Assembly (NCBI RefSeq): GCF_028369105.1
Contig: NZ_JAQNDO010000001.1
Location: forward strand, 2,597,711-2,661,710
Length of the DNA stretch: 64,000 nucleotides
Direction of reading: 5' to 3'
Source: Polyangium mundeleinium
GTDB taxonomy: Bacteria; Myxococcota_A; Polyangia; Polyangiales; Polyangiaceae
Positions 56,839 through 64,000 of the stretch are shown in pieces (positions within the stretch are counted from its first letter, which is position 1; every line of letters starts with the position of its first letter). Position numbers and translations under genes: made by a program. The notes under the pieces were generated by a model. It worked only from the letters and a program-made list of their open reading frames with translations, made no database searches and was not told the origin of the DNA.

Positions 56839-57834
56839 TTACGGCGCTTGGCCGCTCAGCTCATCGGCGCGGGCGAGGATGGAGGAGGACAAGCGCTCGA
56901 AGTCTTCGCGGCAGCGCAGGACGGCTTCCATGTGCGCGCCGATGGCGCCGTCAGCAGGTTTCAGGTGGAACATGGGCTTCCAGGCGTCTTGGGCGAGCGG
57001 CATGAGGCTCTGGTAGTGACGCATGATCCCGAGGCACCACGGGTCCTCGTGGAGGGAAGCTGGGGGCTCGTCGCGCAAAACCGATCGGTGGAACACGGTG
57101 GGAATGAGTGCGACCCACTTCTCGTAGGCCCTCACCGGATTCGACAATCGCATCACCGCCTGCATGACGATGTAGCCGAGTGGCTTCATCGGTCCGAGGG
57201 GGAGGTCGAGGTCTGGATCTGGGCTCCGGTCGCGGCGGACGCTCCAATGATCTCGCCACTCGAACAGGGTCACAGCAACGTTGTGAAGCCCTTGCAGGGA
57301 GTAGACATCAGGGGCGAGCGGGGTGACCACGAAGTCAGCGGCGAGAAGCGCGGCGCGGCTGTTGGCGCCGAGCCCACGCCCCACATCGAGGAGAACCACA
57401 TCCGGTCGATGCTGCTCCGCGGCCAGGGCAATGATCCGATGGAACGCCGACAACGCGCGAAAGGCATGCGCATCGCCATGCAAAGCGCGTATCCACGCAT
57501 CGGAGAGCGTCTCCTCGAACGCGTACAAGCCGACGTCCCCGGGCACGAGCGCCAGGCCTTCTCTCAGCTCCTCGATGTGTGGGTTCCGGAGGTCCCCCGT
57601 CGCGGCGACAAGAGGGCGTACTGCGTCGTAGATGGTTCGGCCCTCGGATCGAGGGTCGCTCCAGAGCTCCTCGATCTGCTCCTCTGTCAGGCACATGGCC
57701 GTGAGGCCGGATTGCGGGTCGAGGTCGAGCAGGAGCACCCGATGCCCCTGGTCCACCAGCATGTGGGCGAGGTGGTAGACGAGCGTTGTCTGTCCGACGT
57801 CACCTCTGCTGTTCAGGAACGCGATCCGCTTCAT
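56839..57834 (-). CDS. ParA-like ATPase with degenerate Walker A
   Basis: A 331-aa protein of the ParA/MinD family that matches known ParA-like proteins over its full length (e.g. VLLLDLDPQSGLT, VTPLAPDVYSLQGL, GYIVMQAVMRL, MFHLKPADGAIGAH). The deviant Walker A, normally KGGVGKTT, reads RGDVGQTT: both conserved Lys are replaced (R and Q) and one Gly is Asp, so ATP hydrolysis is probably lost. Its ATG overlaps the stop of the AlbA-type gene as ATGA, so they are translationally coupled. The 21-bp repeat follows its stop. A decaying partner in a two-gene cassette is the simplest reading. Confidence 0.87.
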   Translation of the reverse strand: MKRIAFLNSRGDVGQTTLVYHLAHMLVDQGHRVLLLDLDPQSGLTAMCLTEEQIEELWSDPRSEGRTIYDAVRPLVAATGDLRNPHIEELREGLALVPGDVGLYAFEETLSDAWIRALHGDAHAFRALSAFHRIIALAAEQHRPDVVLLDVGRGLGANSRAALLAADFVVTPLAPDVYSLQGLHNVAVTLFEWRDHWSVRRDRSPDPDLDLPLGPMKPLGYIVMQAVMRLSNPVRAYEKWVALIPTVFHRSVLRDEPPASLHEDPWCLGIMRHYQSLMPLAQDAWKPMFHLKPADGAIGAHMEAVLRCREDFERLSSSILARADELSGQAP

Positions 57835-58559
57835 ACGCGGGCCCTGACGATGACGCCGAAGGTGGACGGTTCGAGGATGAACTCCGGCTCGGGGTTGCCG
57901 TTGTCCTTGCAGGCCTTCCGCGCGAGCGGGACCCCCATGCCGAAGCGTTGCACGAACCCGAGCTGGTAGAGGGCTGCTGCGACGGTCGGATTTCGATAGT
58001 CGTTCCCGCCGGGCTTGCCGAACGTCTGCGGCGTCGCGCGGCCGAAGAGCCCGCCCGGGTTGTGGATCTCGATCCGATCCGAGAACCAGTACCACTGGAG
58101 GGGAGCGTTGCTGGTCTCGTAGTTCCGATGGATCGCCGCGTTGCGAAGGAGCTGCTGCAACGCCGCCATGGGGTAGTCCGGCGCTCGACGCTCCACGGAC
58201 GCGCCCGCCACCGTCGTCGCGACGTGGATGTGGGCGGTCGTGATCTCGTCCATGCGCCGCAGCACCTCGGGCAAGGGACCTGTGATCTCCTTCCGATCCA
58301 CGATCGGATCCGTCAACTCCGTCCCATCCACGCGCAGGAACTGCACGTACGCTCCGGGCAGGTAGGTCGTCGGCTCACGGCCCAGGATGAGCAACCCCGC
58401 CACGTTGGGTACAGCGTCCGGGGACGCGAGGTGCAGTGCGGCGAGCTGCTCGGGGATCGACCGGCCGTTTTCACGCAGGACCTCCGGGGCGACGGCGCTC
58501 GGGAGGAACTCTCGTTCGAATACCTTGAGATCGAGCTCATCAAGCGTGGCACCCGGCAC
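57831..58559 (-). CDS. Fragment: C-terminal ATP-binding part of the AlbA-type protein
   Basis: Open frame of 242 aa, starting GTG. It contains the linker and the HATPase_c_4 domain: LQQLLRNAAIHRNYETS (N box), FSDRIEIHNPGGLFG (G box) and LGFVQRFGMGVPLARKAC. Translation as a separate protein would need reinitiation; otherwise it is the second half of the frameshifted gene. Confidence 0.7.
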   Translation of the reverse strand: MPGATLDELDLKVFEREFLPSAVAPEVLRENGRSIPEQLAALHLASPDAVPNVAGLLILGREPTTYLPGAYVQFLRVDGTELTDPIVDRKEITGPLPEVLRRMDEITTAHIHVATTVAGASVERRAPDYPMAALQQLLRNAAIHRNYETSNAPLQWYWFSDRIEIHNPGGLFGRATPQTFGKPGGNDYRNPTVAAALYQLGFVQRFGMGVPLARKACKDNGNPEPEFILEPSTFGVIVRARV

Positions 58560-58617
58560 GGCTCGCTGATCGAAGGGCCCGTCCGAGCTACGGCGTCGTT
58601 CGGTCAGGACGCGCTCT

Positions 58618-59028
58618 TCATCCCCGGGTCGCGGTTCCCTTGCGTGGCCCGATACGAACGCAGATACGGCCCCGCAACGCCACCGGCGGGTCAGGCGAAG
58701 GCTTCACTTCGACGACCGCGATCTCCTTTCCCGCCAGCGTGGCCTTGTAAACGGTCATGAGCGGGAACGGCAGGATGTTGCCGTCGCTGCGGATGTTCGT
58801 GATGTCCCGCAGCAACTCGTCCGTGACGGCAAGTCCCGTCGCCTGCCCCGTTTTGTCGTGCACACCGAGCAAGAGGATGCCGGGCTGTCCCGTGCCTGGG
58901 AGGTCGTTGGCGAACGCGCAGATCGCCTCTTCAATCGCTCCCTTGACGCTCTTGAAGGACTCTTTGCGCTCGACCCGAAAGCTCTCCAGGTCTGCCGCCA
59001 GGCTCGCGATCTCCTGCTCGGTCAGCAT
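58618..59028 (-). CDS. Fragment: N-terminal AlbA_2 DNA-binding part
   Basis: Open frame of 136 aa: ESFRVERKESFKSVKGAIEEAICAFANDLPG, GILLLGVHDKTGQATGL, and the final RGRICVRIGPRKGTATR, typical of the AlbA_2 domain. It stops at the frameshift. It starts 9 bases downstream of the preceding lipoprotein gene, so it is in the same transcript. Confidence 0.72.
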   Translation of the reverse strand: MLTEQEIASLAADLESFRVERKESFKSVKGAIEEAICAFANDLPGTGQPGILLLGVHDKTGQATGLAVTDELLRDITNIRSDGNILPFPLMTVYKATLAGKEIAVVEVKPSPDPPVALRGRICVRIGPRKGTATRG

Positions 59029-59037
59029 GGTACGGCC

Positions 59038-59529
59038 TCACATCCCCCCGTCCTCGAGCGGGCAACTCCCGTGCGGCATCGCCTCCGGATCCGGCGGCGG
59101 GTTCGGCTCTCCGTCTCCGGTCCCCGCCACCACGAGCAGCCAGTAGTCCACGCAGCTCCCGTTCACGATCACGAGCTTGTTCGCGTCGACCGTCCGTAGC
59201 TCCGCCTGGTTGCCCGCCGCGTGCGCCAAGGTGCTTTCCTTGGTCCCGCACTTCTCGAACGACAGCCAGATGTCCACGAACCGCGGCACCTCGCCGAGCC
59301 CGTGTTCGAGCTCGTACCGCATCCCCGCGGGGAACCAGAGCAGCTCCCCGTTCCACGGCGCGCTCATGTAGACGCCGTGCTCCACCGTGCCCTCCGTGTA
59401 GCGGACGGGCGTGTTCGCATCGGCCGAGCGGTCGCAGTTCGGGCCGATCGAGTTGATCGTGTTGCAGCCGCTCGACCCCGCGAGCGCGAGCGCGGCCACG
59501 ACGATCCCCCAGCGTGTCGCGCGGCCCAT
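59038..59529 (-). CDS. Hypothetical lipoprotein downstream of hemB
   Basis: A 163-aa predicted lipoprotein: signal peptide with lipobox GSSGC near residue 21, then GPNCDRSADANTPVRYTEG and a beta-rich domain (VEHGVYMSAPWNGELLWFPA, PRFVDIWLSFEKCGTKES) with Cys pairs. Ends in a Pro-rich, acidic tail (EPNPPPDPEAMPHGSCPLEDGGM). No family recognised. The ATG shares bases with the hemB stop (TGATG), so it is coupled to hemB, and it is followed after 9 bases by the AlbA-type gene. Confidence 0.8.
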   Translation of the reverse strand: MGRATRWGIVVAALALAGSSGCNTINSIGPNCDRSADANTPVRYTEGTVEHGVYMSAPWNGELLWFPAGMRYELEHGLGEVPRFVDIWLSFEKCGTKESTLAHAAGNQAELRTVDANKLVIVNGSCVDYWLLVVAGTGDGEPNPPPDPEAMPHGSCPLEDGGM

Positions 59530-60542
59530 CAGCCCAGCCAGCGCGCCGCGTCCACGGCGTGGTAGGTCAGGATGAAGTCCGCTCCCGCGCGCCGGATCGA
59601 CGTCAGGAGCTCCAGCACCGCGCGCTTCTCGTCGATCATCCCCGCGGCCGACGCGGCTTTGATCATCGCGTACTCGCCGCTCACGTTGTACGCGCCGAGC
59701 GGCAGCGGCGACGCCGCGCGCACCTTCGCGATCACGTCGAGGTAGGGCAGGGCAGGCTTCACCATCAGGAGATCCGCGCCTTCCTCCTCGTCGAGCCGCG
59801 CCTCGCGCAGCGCCTCGCGCGTGTTCGCCGGATCCATCTGGTAGCCCGCGCGATCGCCGAACTTCGGCGCGCAGTCCGCAGCCTCGCGGAACGGCCCGTA
59901 GAAGCTCGACGCGTACTTCACCGCGTACGACAGGATCGCCGTGCCCTCGTGGCCCTCGCCGTCGAGCGCGCGGCGGATCGCGCCGACGCGCCCGTCCATC
60001 ATGTCGCTCGGGGCCACGATGTCCGCGCCCGCCGCCGCATGCACGACCGCCGCCTTCGCCAGGACCTCCAGCGTCGCGTCGTTGTCGACCTCGAGCTCGC
60101 CGCGGGGACCCGGCTTCAAGATCCCGCAATGCCCGTGCTCGGTGTACTCATCGACGCAGACGTCGGTGATGACCAGGAGGTCCGGCGCGGCGTCTTTCAG
60201 GGCCGCGACCGCGCGCGGGACCGGGCCGTTCGGATCGTAGGCGGACGAGCCGCTCGCGTCCTTGGTCCGGGGCAAGCCGAACAGGATCACCCCGCCGAGT
60301 CCGAGGGAGCGGGCTTGCCGCGCCTGCTCGGCGGCCGCAGCGACCGGGAGCTGGAAGACGCCCGGCATCGTCGAGATGGGGCGGGGTTCGTCGAGCACCT
60401 CGTGGAAGAAGAGGGGCAGGACGAAGTCCGAGGGGGCGAGGGAGGTCTCACGGACCAGGCTCCGGATCGCGGGCGAGCGGCGGAGCCTGCGGGGTCGTTC
60501 GGTCGGGAACACGCGGGCCACTGTAGCAGCGTGGTTTTTCAT
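59529..60542 (-). CDS. hemB: Delta-aminolevulinic acid dehydratase (porphobilinogen synthase)
   Basis: A 337-aa enzyme that condenses two 5-aminolevulinates to porphobilinogen. Both active-site Lys are present (SYAVKYASSFYGPFR and LMVKPALPYLD). The metal-binding stretch reads DVCVDEYTEHGHCG, so the three-Cys zinc site of Escherichia coli is Cys-Asp-Cys here: a mixed site. A 337-aa length is usual. It is divergent from htpG (50 bases). It heads a minus-strand transcript running into the AlbA/ParA genes. Confidence 0.95.
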   Translation of the reverse strand: MKNHAATVARVFPTERPRRLRRSPAIRSLVRETSLAPSDFVLPLFFHEVLDEPRPISTMPGVFQLPVAAAAEQARQARSLGLGGVILFGLPRTKDASGSSAYDPNGPVPRAVAALKDAAPDLLVITDVCVDEYTEHGHCGILKPGPRGELEVDNDATLEVLAKAAVVHAAAGADIVAPSDMMDGRVGAIRRALDGEGHEGTAILSYAVKYASSFYGPFREAADCAPKFGDRAGYQMDPANTREALREARLDEEEGADLLMVKPALPYLDVIAKVRAASPLPLGAYNVSGEYAMIKAASAAGMIDEKRAVLELLTSIRRAGADFILTYHAVDAARWLG

Positions 60543-60592
60543 GCGGGGAGGGGGATTGCATTTCCCAAAACCGGATCCATTTCGTCGTCGCC

Positions 60593-62515
60593 ATGACCCA
60601 AGAAGCCCCCCCGACCCCCGAAGCGCCGCCGGTCGTTTCTCCCGCCGCCGTGGAGATGCCGTTCCAGGCGGAGGTGCAGCAGGTTCTCTCCCTCGTCATC
60701 AACTCGCTCTACGCGAACCAGGAGGTCTTCCTGCGCGAGCTCGTGTCGAACGCCTCCGACGCGCTCGACAAGGCCCGCTTTCTCGGCCTCACGCGCAAGG
60801 ACGTGACCGAGCAGGAAGGCGAGCCCGCGATCTCGATCCAGCTCGACGACGAGGCCCGCACGATCGTCATCGAGGACAACGGCATCGGCATGACGCGCGA
60901 CGAGGTCGTCCAGAACCTCGGCACCATCGCGAAGAGCGGTTCGCTCGAATTCCTCAAGGCACACGCCGAGGCCCTTCGCGCGAGCCAGGACAAGAACGGC
61001 GCGGTCAAGCTCATCGGCCAGTTCGGCGTGGGCTTTTACGCAGCGTTCATGGTCGCCTCGCGGGTCGACGTGGAGACGCGCTCCATGCTCCCGGATGCCG
61101 AGCCCGTGCTCTGGCGCTCGGGAGGATCCGGCACGTTCACGGTCGCGACGGGCGAGCGTGCGCACCCCGGGACGAAGATCACGCTGCACCTCAAGGAGGA
61201 CACGCGCGAGTACACGAAGGCCTATCGGATCAAGGAGATCATCCGCAAGTACTCGGACTTCGTGCACTTCCCGATCTCGGTGAACGGCGAGGTCGCGAAC
61301 CGGAAGGCGGCACTCTGGACGCTGCCGAAGTCGCAGGTGACGGAGGAGCAACACGCCGAGTTCTTCCGGCACGTGACGGGCGGCTACGAGGGCGAAAAGC
61401 CGCTCTGGCACCTGCACGTGTCGATCGACGCGCCGGTGCAGTTCCAGGCGCTGCTCTACGTGCCCGAGAAGGCGCCGCCGGACCTCTTCCAGCGGGATCG
61501 CCGTGCGATCCGGCTCTACGCGAAGCGCGTGCTCATCGTCGAGGACTGCGACAAGGTCGCGCCGATCTACCTGCGTTTCCTGCGCGGCGTGGTCGACTCC
61601 GAGGATCTCTCGCTGAACGTCTCGCGCGAGATGCTGCAGGAGGACAAGGCCCTGAAGCAGATCGAGACGCAGATCACGAAGCAGGTTCTCAAGGGCCTGA
61701 AGGAGCTCTCGGAGAGCGAGCCCGAGAAGTACGCGTTGGTCTGGAACGAGTTCGGCAAGGTCCTCAAGGAGGGCGTGTCGGTCGACTGGAAGAACAAGGA
61801 CGCGATCGCGGACCTCTGCCGGTTCGGCTCGATGAACACGCCCGAGGCAGAGCTCATTTCGCTGAAGCAGTACGTCGCGGCGATGCCGGAGTCGCAGAAG
61901 GAGATCTACTACCTGACGGGCACGAGCCGCCGCGGGCTGGAGAAGAGCCCGCACATCGAGGCCTTCAAGAAGCGCGGCTACGACGTTCTCTTCATGACGG
62001 AGCCCGTCGACGAGTGGGTCGTGCAAACCTTGACCGAGTACGACAAGCGCCGTCTGCGCAGCATCGCGCACGGCGACATCGATCTCGGCGAGAAGGACGA
62101 GAAGGCCGACGAGAAGGCCAACGAGCAGATCAAGAGCGCCGTCTCCGCCGTGAAGGCCACGCTCGGCGAGCGGGTGAAGGACGTGCGCGCCTCACGCCGC
62201 CTGACCGACAGCGCGAGCTGCCTGGTCGCCGCCGAGGGAGATCTCGGCGTCAACATGGAGCGGATCATGCGCATGATGGGCGAGGACGCGCCCCAGGCGA
62301 AGCGAATCCTGGAGCTCAACCCCGAGAGCCCCATCGTCAAGAACCTGAGCGCACTGGCCGAGAAGGACCCGAGCGCAGAGCCCATCAAGCTCTGGTCCGA
62401 GCTGCTCTACGAGCAGGCCCTGCTCGCCGAGGGCGTCGTGGTCGACCCGGCCAAGCTCGTGCAACACATCCAGGATCTGCTCGTCCAGGCCAGCAACGCA
62501 GCCGTGGCGCGGTAA
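60593..62515 (+). CDS. htpG: Molecular chaperone HtpG (Hsp90)
   Basis: A 640-aa bacterial Hsp90. The N-terminal ATPase domain has FLRELVSNASDALDKARFL, the DNGIGMTRDEV loop, IGQFGVGFYAAFMVA, and the TxxT-like region. The middle domain has the catalytic Arg loop (FLRGVVDSEDLSLNVSREMLQ), and the C-terminal dimerisation part ends near residue 630. About 25 Pro-rich residues precede the family start. Signals are compatible with cytosolic ATP-dependent client folding. Convergent with the antiporter gene and followed by a strong hairpin. Confidence 0.97.
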   Translation: MTQEAPPTPEAPPVVSPAAVEMPFQAEVQQVLSLVINSLYANQEVFLRELVSNASDALDKARFLGLTRKDVTEQEGEPAISIQLDDEARTIVIEDNGIGMTRDEVVQNLGTIAKSGSLEFLKAHAEALRASQDKNGAVKLIGQFGVGFYAAFMVASRVDVETRSMLPDAEPVLWRSGGSGTFTVATGERAHPGTKITLHLKEDTREYTKAYRIKEIIRKYSDFVHFPISVNGEVANRKAALWTLPKSQVTEEQHAEFFRHVTGGYEGEKPLWHLHVSIDAPVQFQALLYVPEKAPPDLFQRDRRAIRLYAKRVLIVEDCDKVAPIYLRFLRGVVDSEDLSLNVSREMLQEDKALKQIETQITKQVLKGLKELSESEPEKYALVWNEFGKVLKEGVSVDWKNKDAIADLCRFGSMNTPEAELISLKQYVAAMPESQKEIYYLTGTSRRGLEKSPHIEAFKKRGYDVLFMTEPVDEWVVQTLTEYDKRRLRSIAHGDIDLGEKDEKADEKANEQIKSAVSAVKATLGERVKDVRASRRLTDSASCLVAAEGDLGVNMERIMRMMGEDAPQAKRILELNPESPIVKNLSALAEKDPSAEPIKLWSELLYEQALLAEGVVVDPAKLVQHIQDLLVQASNAAVAR

Positions 62516-62531
62516 GGCGTTTCCTCTCGAA

Positions 62532-62566
62532 GCCGTTGTGCTGGGGTGCTGCCCCGGCGCAACGGC
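62532..62566. terminator. Bidirectional terminator hairpin after htpG
   Basis: Long stem gccgttgtgc / gcgcaacggc (one G-T wobble pair) with an inner gggg / cccc stem and loop tgctg. It lies between the stops of htpG and the antiporter gene. No T run on either side. Confidence 0.6.
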
Positions 62567-62579
62567 CTGCGAGGACACG

Positions 62580-64000
62580 TCACGCAGGCTGCGCGTCGCC
62601 CTCCAGTGCCGTGAACAGGGCTTCCGCGCTCGACAGGGACTCCTCTGAGCCGACGGCTGCGAGGATGTCGCCCACTTCGAGCTGATCCTTTGGGCCGGGC
62701 ATCATCGAGGGTTTGCCGTCGCGCACGATGGCGAGGATGGCGGCGCCTGTCTTCGCACGTAGATCGAGCTCGCCCAGCGTGCGCCCGATGGCCGTGCTCC
62801 CGGGTGCGATGCGCAAGAGGCGTGGCGCGCCGAGACCGAGGAGCAGCGAGGGGGCGTCGTTCGGGGTGGGGGGCGACGTTGCGGCGTGGTCTTTCCCGTG
62901 CGCTGCGCGTGCTGTTGCTTCGCCGGCGAGCTTTGATTTGAGCACGTCGAGGACGACGGCTCCTCCGGCTTGCACCTCGAGCTCGAATTGTCGGGCGTTC
63001 CGCCAGAAGGAGACGATCGCGATGATGGCGAGCGCGACGAGGAGCAGGACGCCGACGCCCGGCGGCACGAAGGGCTCGACAGCTGTGACCGAGGCGGCTG
63101 CGGTTGCCACCAGGAGGCCGAGCTGCACGACGAGCGCGACGGGACGACCGATCTTCGTGTCGCCTGCGACCGTCAGGCCGACTGCGCGCGTCAGGCGGAC
63201 AATCCCGAAGACGAACGGCAACACGACGAGCGCGGCTGCGGCGAAGACGAGCACTTGCGAGGCGCCCTTGCTCAGCCCGAGGGACGCGGCGGCTGCGTGC
63301 TGGATGCGCTCGTGCAAGAGCCCGCCGCCAACGAGCAGCGCCACGATGAACGCAGCGTCGAGCACGAGCAGCACGCTCAGGCGACGCAGCCGCGCGCCTG
63401 TCGTCGCGGACGCGGGTGCCGTGCGCACGCGCTCGATCCACGCGCTGTAGAGCGTGATGAAGGTGCCGATCCGGCGAGGGACATGGTCCTCTACGAAGCG
63501 CGCGGCGCCTTCCGAGCGGCGGATCAGCGCGGGCGTCGTCAGCGTCGTGATGGCGGAGACGGCGACGGCGACGGCGAAGAGGAACGGCCGCGTCGCTCCG
63601 AGCGTGGAGCCGAGGCCCACGATGATGAACGAGAACTCGCCGATCTGGGAGAGGCTGAGACCTGCCTGCGCGCTCGTGCGGAGCCCGCAGCCCGTCACGA
63701 TGCCGCCGAGCCCCACGCCGACGACCTTGCCCACGATGACGACCACCGAGAGGACGAGGACGGCGACCCAGTTCTGGAGCACGAGCGCAGGCTCGATGAG
63801 CATGCCGACCGACACGAAGAAGATGGCCGCGAACATGTCGCGGATGGGGACGATCAGGTGCTCGACGGTATGCCCCTCGCCGGACTCCGAGATGAGCACC
63901 CCGGCGACGAAGGCGCCGAGCGCCACGGAATAGTGCATGGCCGCGCAGGCATGCGCGAAGACGAAGCAGATGCCGATGCTGGCGACGATGGTGGTCTCGG
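62580..64000 (-). CDS. CPA2-family cation/proton antiporter with TrkA-C domain (5' end outside)
   Basis: Incomplete: the reading frame runs off the right edge, and only the C-terminal 473 or so residues are here. It includes the last helices of the exchanger (GAFVAGVLISES, VSVGMLIEPALV, LSLSQIGEFSFIIVGLGSTLG), a long second membrane region near residues 190-310, and a C-terminal TrkA_C (RCK_C) domain of about 80 residues (LGELDLRAKTGAAILAIVRDGK). The exchange would be K+ or Na+ for H+, gated by nucleotide or ligand binding to the C-terminal domain (family knowledge). Convergent with htpG. Confidence 0.88.
   Translation of the reverse strand, partial: ETTIVASIGICFVFAHACAAMHYSVALGAFVAGVLISESGEGHTVEHLIVPIRDMFAAIFFVSVGMLIEPALVLQNWVAVLVLSVVVIVGKVVGVGLGGIVTGCGLRTSAQAGLSLSQIGEFSFIIVGLGSTLGATRPFLFAVAVAVSAITTLTTPALIRRSEGAARFVEDHVPRRIGTFITLYSAWIERVRTAPASATTGARLRRLSVLLVLDAAFIVALLVGGGLLHERIQHAAAASLGLSKGASQVLVFAAAALVVLPFVFGIVRLTRAVGLTVAGDTKIGRPVALVVQLGLLVATAAASVTAVEPFVPPGVGVLLLVALAIIAIVSFWRNARQFELEVQAGGAVVLDVLKSKLAGEATARAAHGKDHAATSPPTPNDAPSLLLGLGAPRLLRIAPGSTAIGRTLGELDLRAKTGAAILAIVRDGKPSMMPGPKDQLEVGDILAAVGSEESLSSAEALFTALEGDAQPA

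Larger units (their letters stand above)
57831..59028 (-). pseudogene. AlbA_2 / HATPase-type ATP-binding protein, frameshifted
   Basis: Seen as two frames that make one protein. The N-terminal part (58618-59028) is an AlbA_2 (Schlafen-like) DNA-binding domain, and the C-terminal part (57831-58559) an HATPase_c_4-type domain. Removing one base from a GGGG run (CCCC at 58622-58625) restores the frame: ...CVRIGPRKGTATR-DEERVLTERRRS...VPGATLDELDL. The repaired product would be 398 aa. So it is a one-base insertion, a sequencing error, or an unusual programmed shift. It is followed by the ParA-like gene with an ATGA overlap. Confidence 0.88.

Noticed and set aside
62516-62579. Third copy of the 50.1-kb structured repeat
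   Set aside because: Only the gctgggg...cccc stem part is similar; the rest is unrelated, so it is better read as a terminator.

Overview
The window looks like a piece of chromosome from a myxobacterium of the Sorangium/Polyangium type (inference). GC is very high, so most genes have long open shadow frames. There are many lipoproteins with Gly-rich or Ser/Gly-rich linkers after the lipobox, a MYXO-CTERM-like C-terminus, two eukaryote-like Ser/Thr kinases (one ending in what looks like the myxobacteria-restricted DUF2378 domain), and a polysaccharide-monooxygenase-like protein of a type I recall from Sorangium. I found no rRNA, tRNA, CRISPR array, insertion sequence or phage module.

Layout. 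0.1-5.1 kb: a glycosyltransferase, a Cys-repeat lipoprotein, an orphan type VI Hcp protein and a MoxR-like ATPase. 5.1-11.7 kb: a signalling block with a receiver protein, an NtrC-type sigma-54 activator, its adjacent globin-coupled histidine kinase, a small Cys-motif protein, a cardiolipin-synthase-like phospholipase D, a diguanylate cyclase and a universal stress protein. 11.7-13.5 kb: a lipoprotein hydrolase and an unknown protein. 13.6-22.7 kb: an eight-gene, fully overlapping Bat (aerotolerance-type) operon of MoxR, DUF58, DUF4381-like, BatA, BatB, BatC-like, BatD and BatE-like proteins. 22.9-33.9 kb: glycine decarboxylase subunit 2, lpxK, small secreted proteins, an LPMO-like protein, hemL, a Tat-type flavin amine oxidase and a hydrolase. 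34.2-38.2 kb: a kinase, TPR protein and lipoprotein operon. 38.3-47.9 kb: a mosaic amidohydrolase lipoprotein, fsa, ybeY, an HU-like protein, lnt, an outer-membrane barrel, an RlmI-like methyltransferase and a HAD phosphatase. 48.2-56.5 kb: a kinase-DUF2378 fusion, a pair of inverted structured repeats, a zinc-ribbon protein, a KOW-like protein and a heterodimeric ABC exporter. 56.5-60.5 kb: a 16-copy 21-bp tandem repeat, then a minus-strand gene string hemB, lipoprotein, AlbA-type ATP-binding protein (frameshifted) and ParA-like ATPase (Walker lysine lost). 60.6-64 kb: htpG and the C-terminal part of a CPA2 cation/proton antiporter cut by the window edge.

How the genes work together. The globin kinase and NtrC regulator probably form an oxygen- or redox-responsive pair acting through sigma-54 promoters. 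The Bat operon is a self-contained envelope-stress module: the MoxR ATPase and DUF58 protein with membrane-anchored von Willebrand proteins and periplasmic TPR/BatD partners. hemB and hemL supply tetrapyrrole synthesis, and lpxK and lnt serve the outer membrane. The most unusual items are the covarying three-stem repeat pair at 50.1-50.5 kb, the 21-bp minisatellite at 56.5-56.8 kb, and the apparently decaying AlbA/ParA two-gene cassette beside it.
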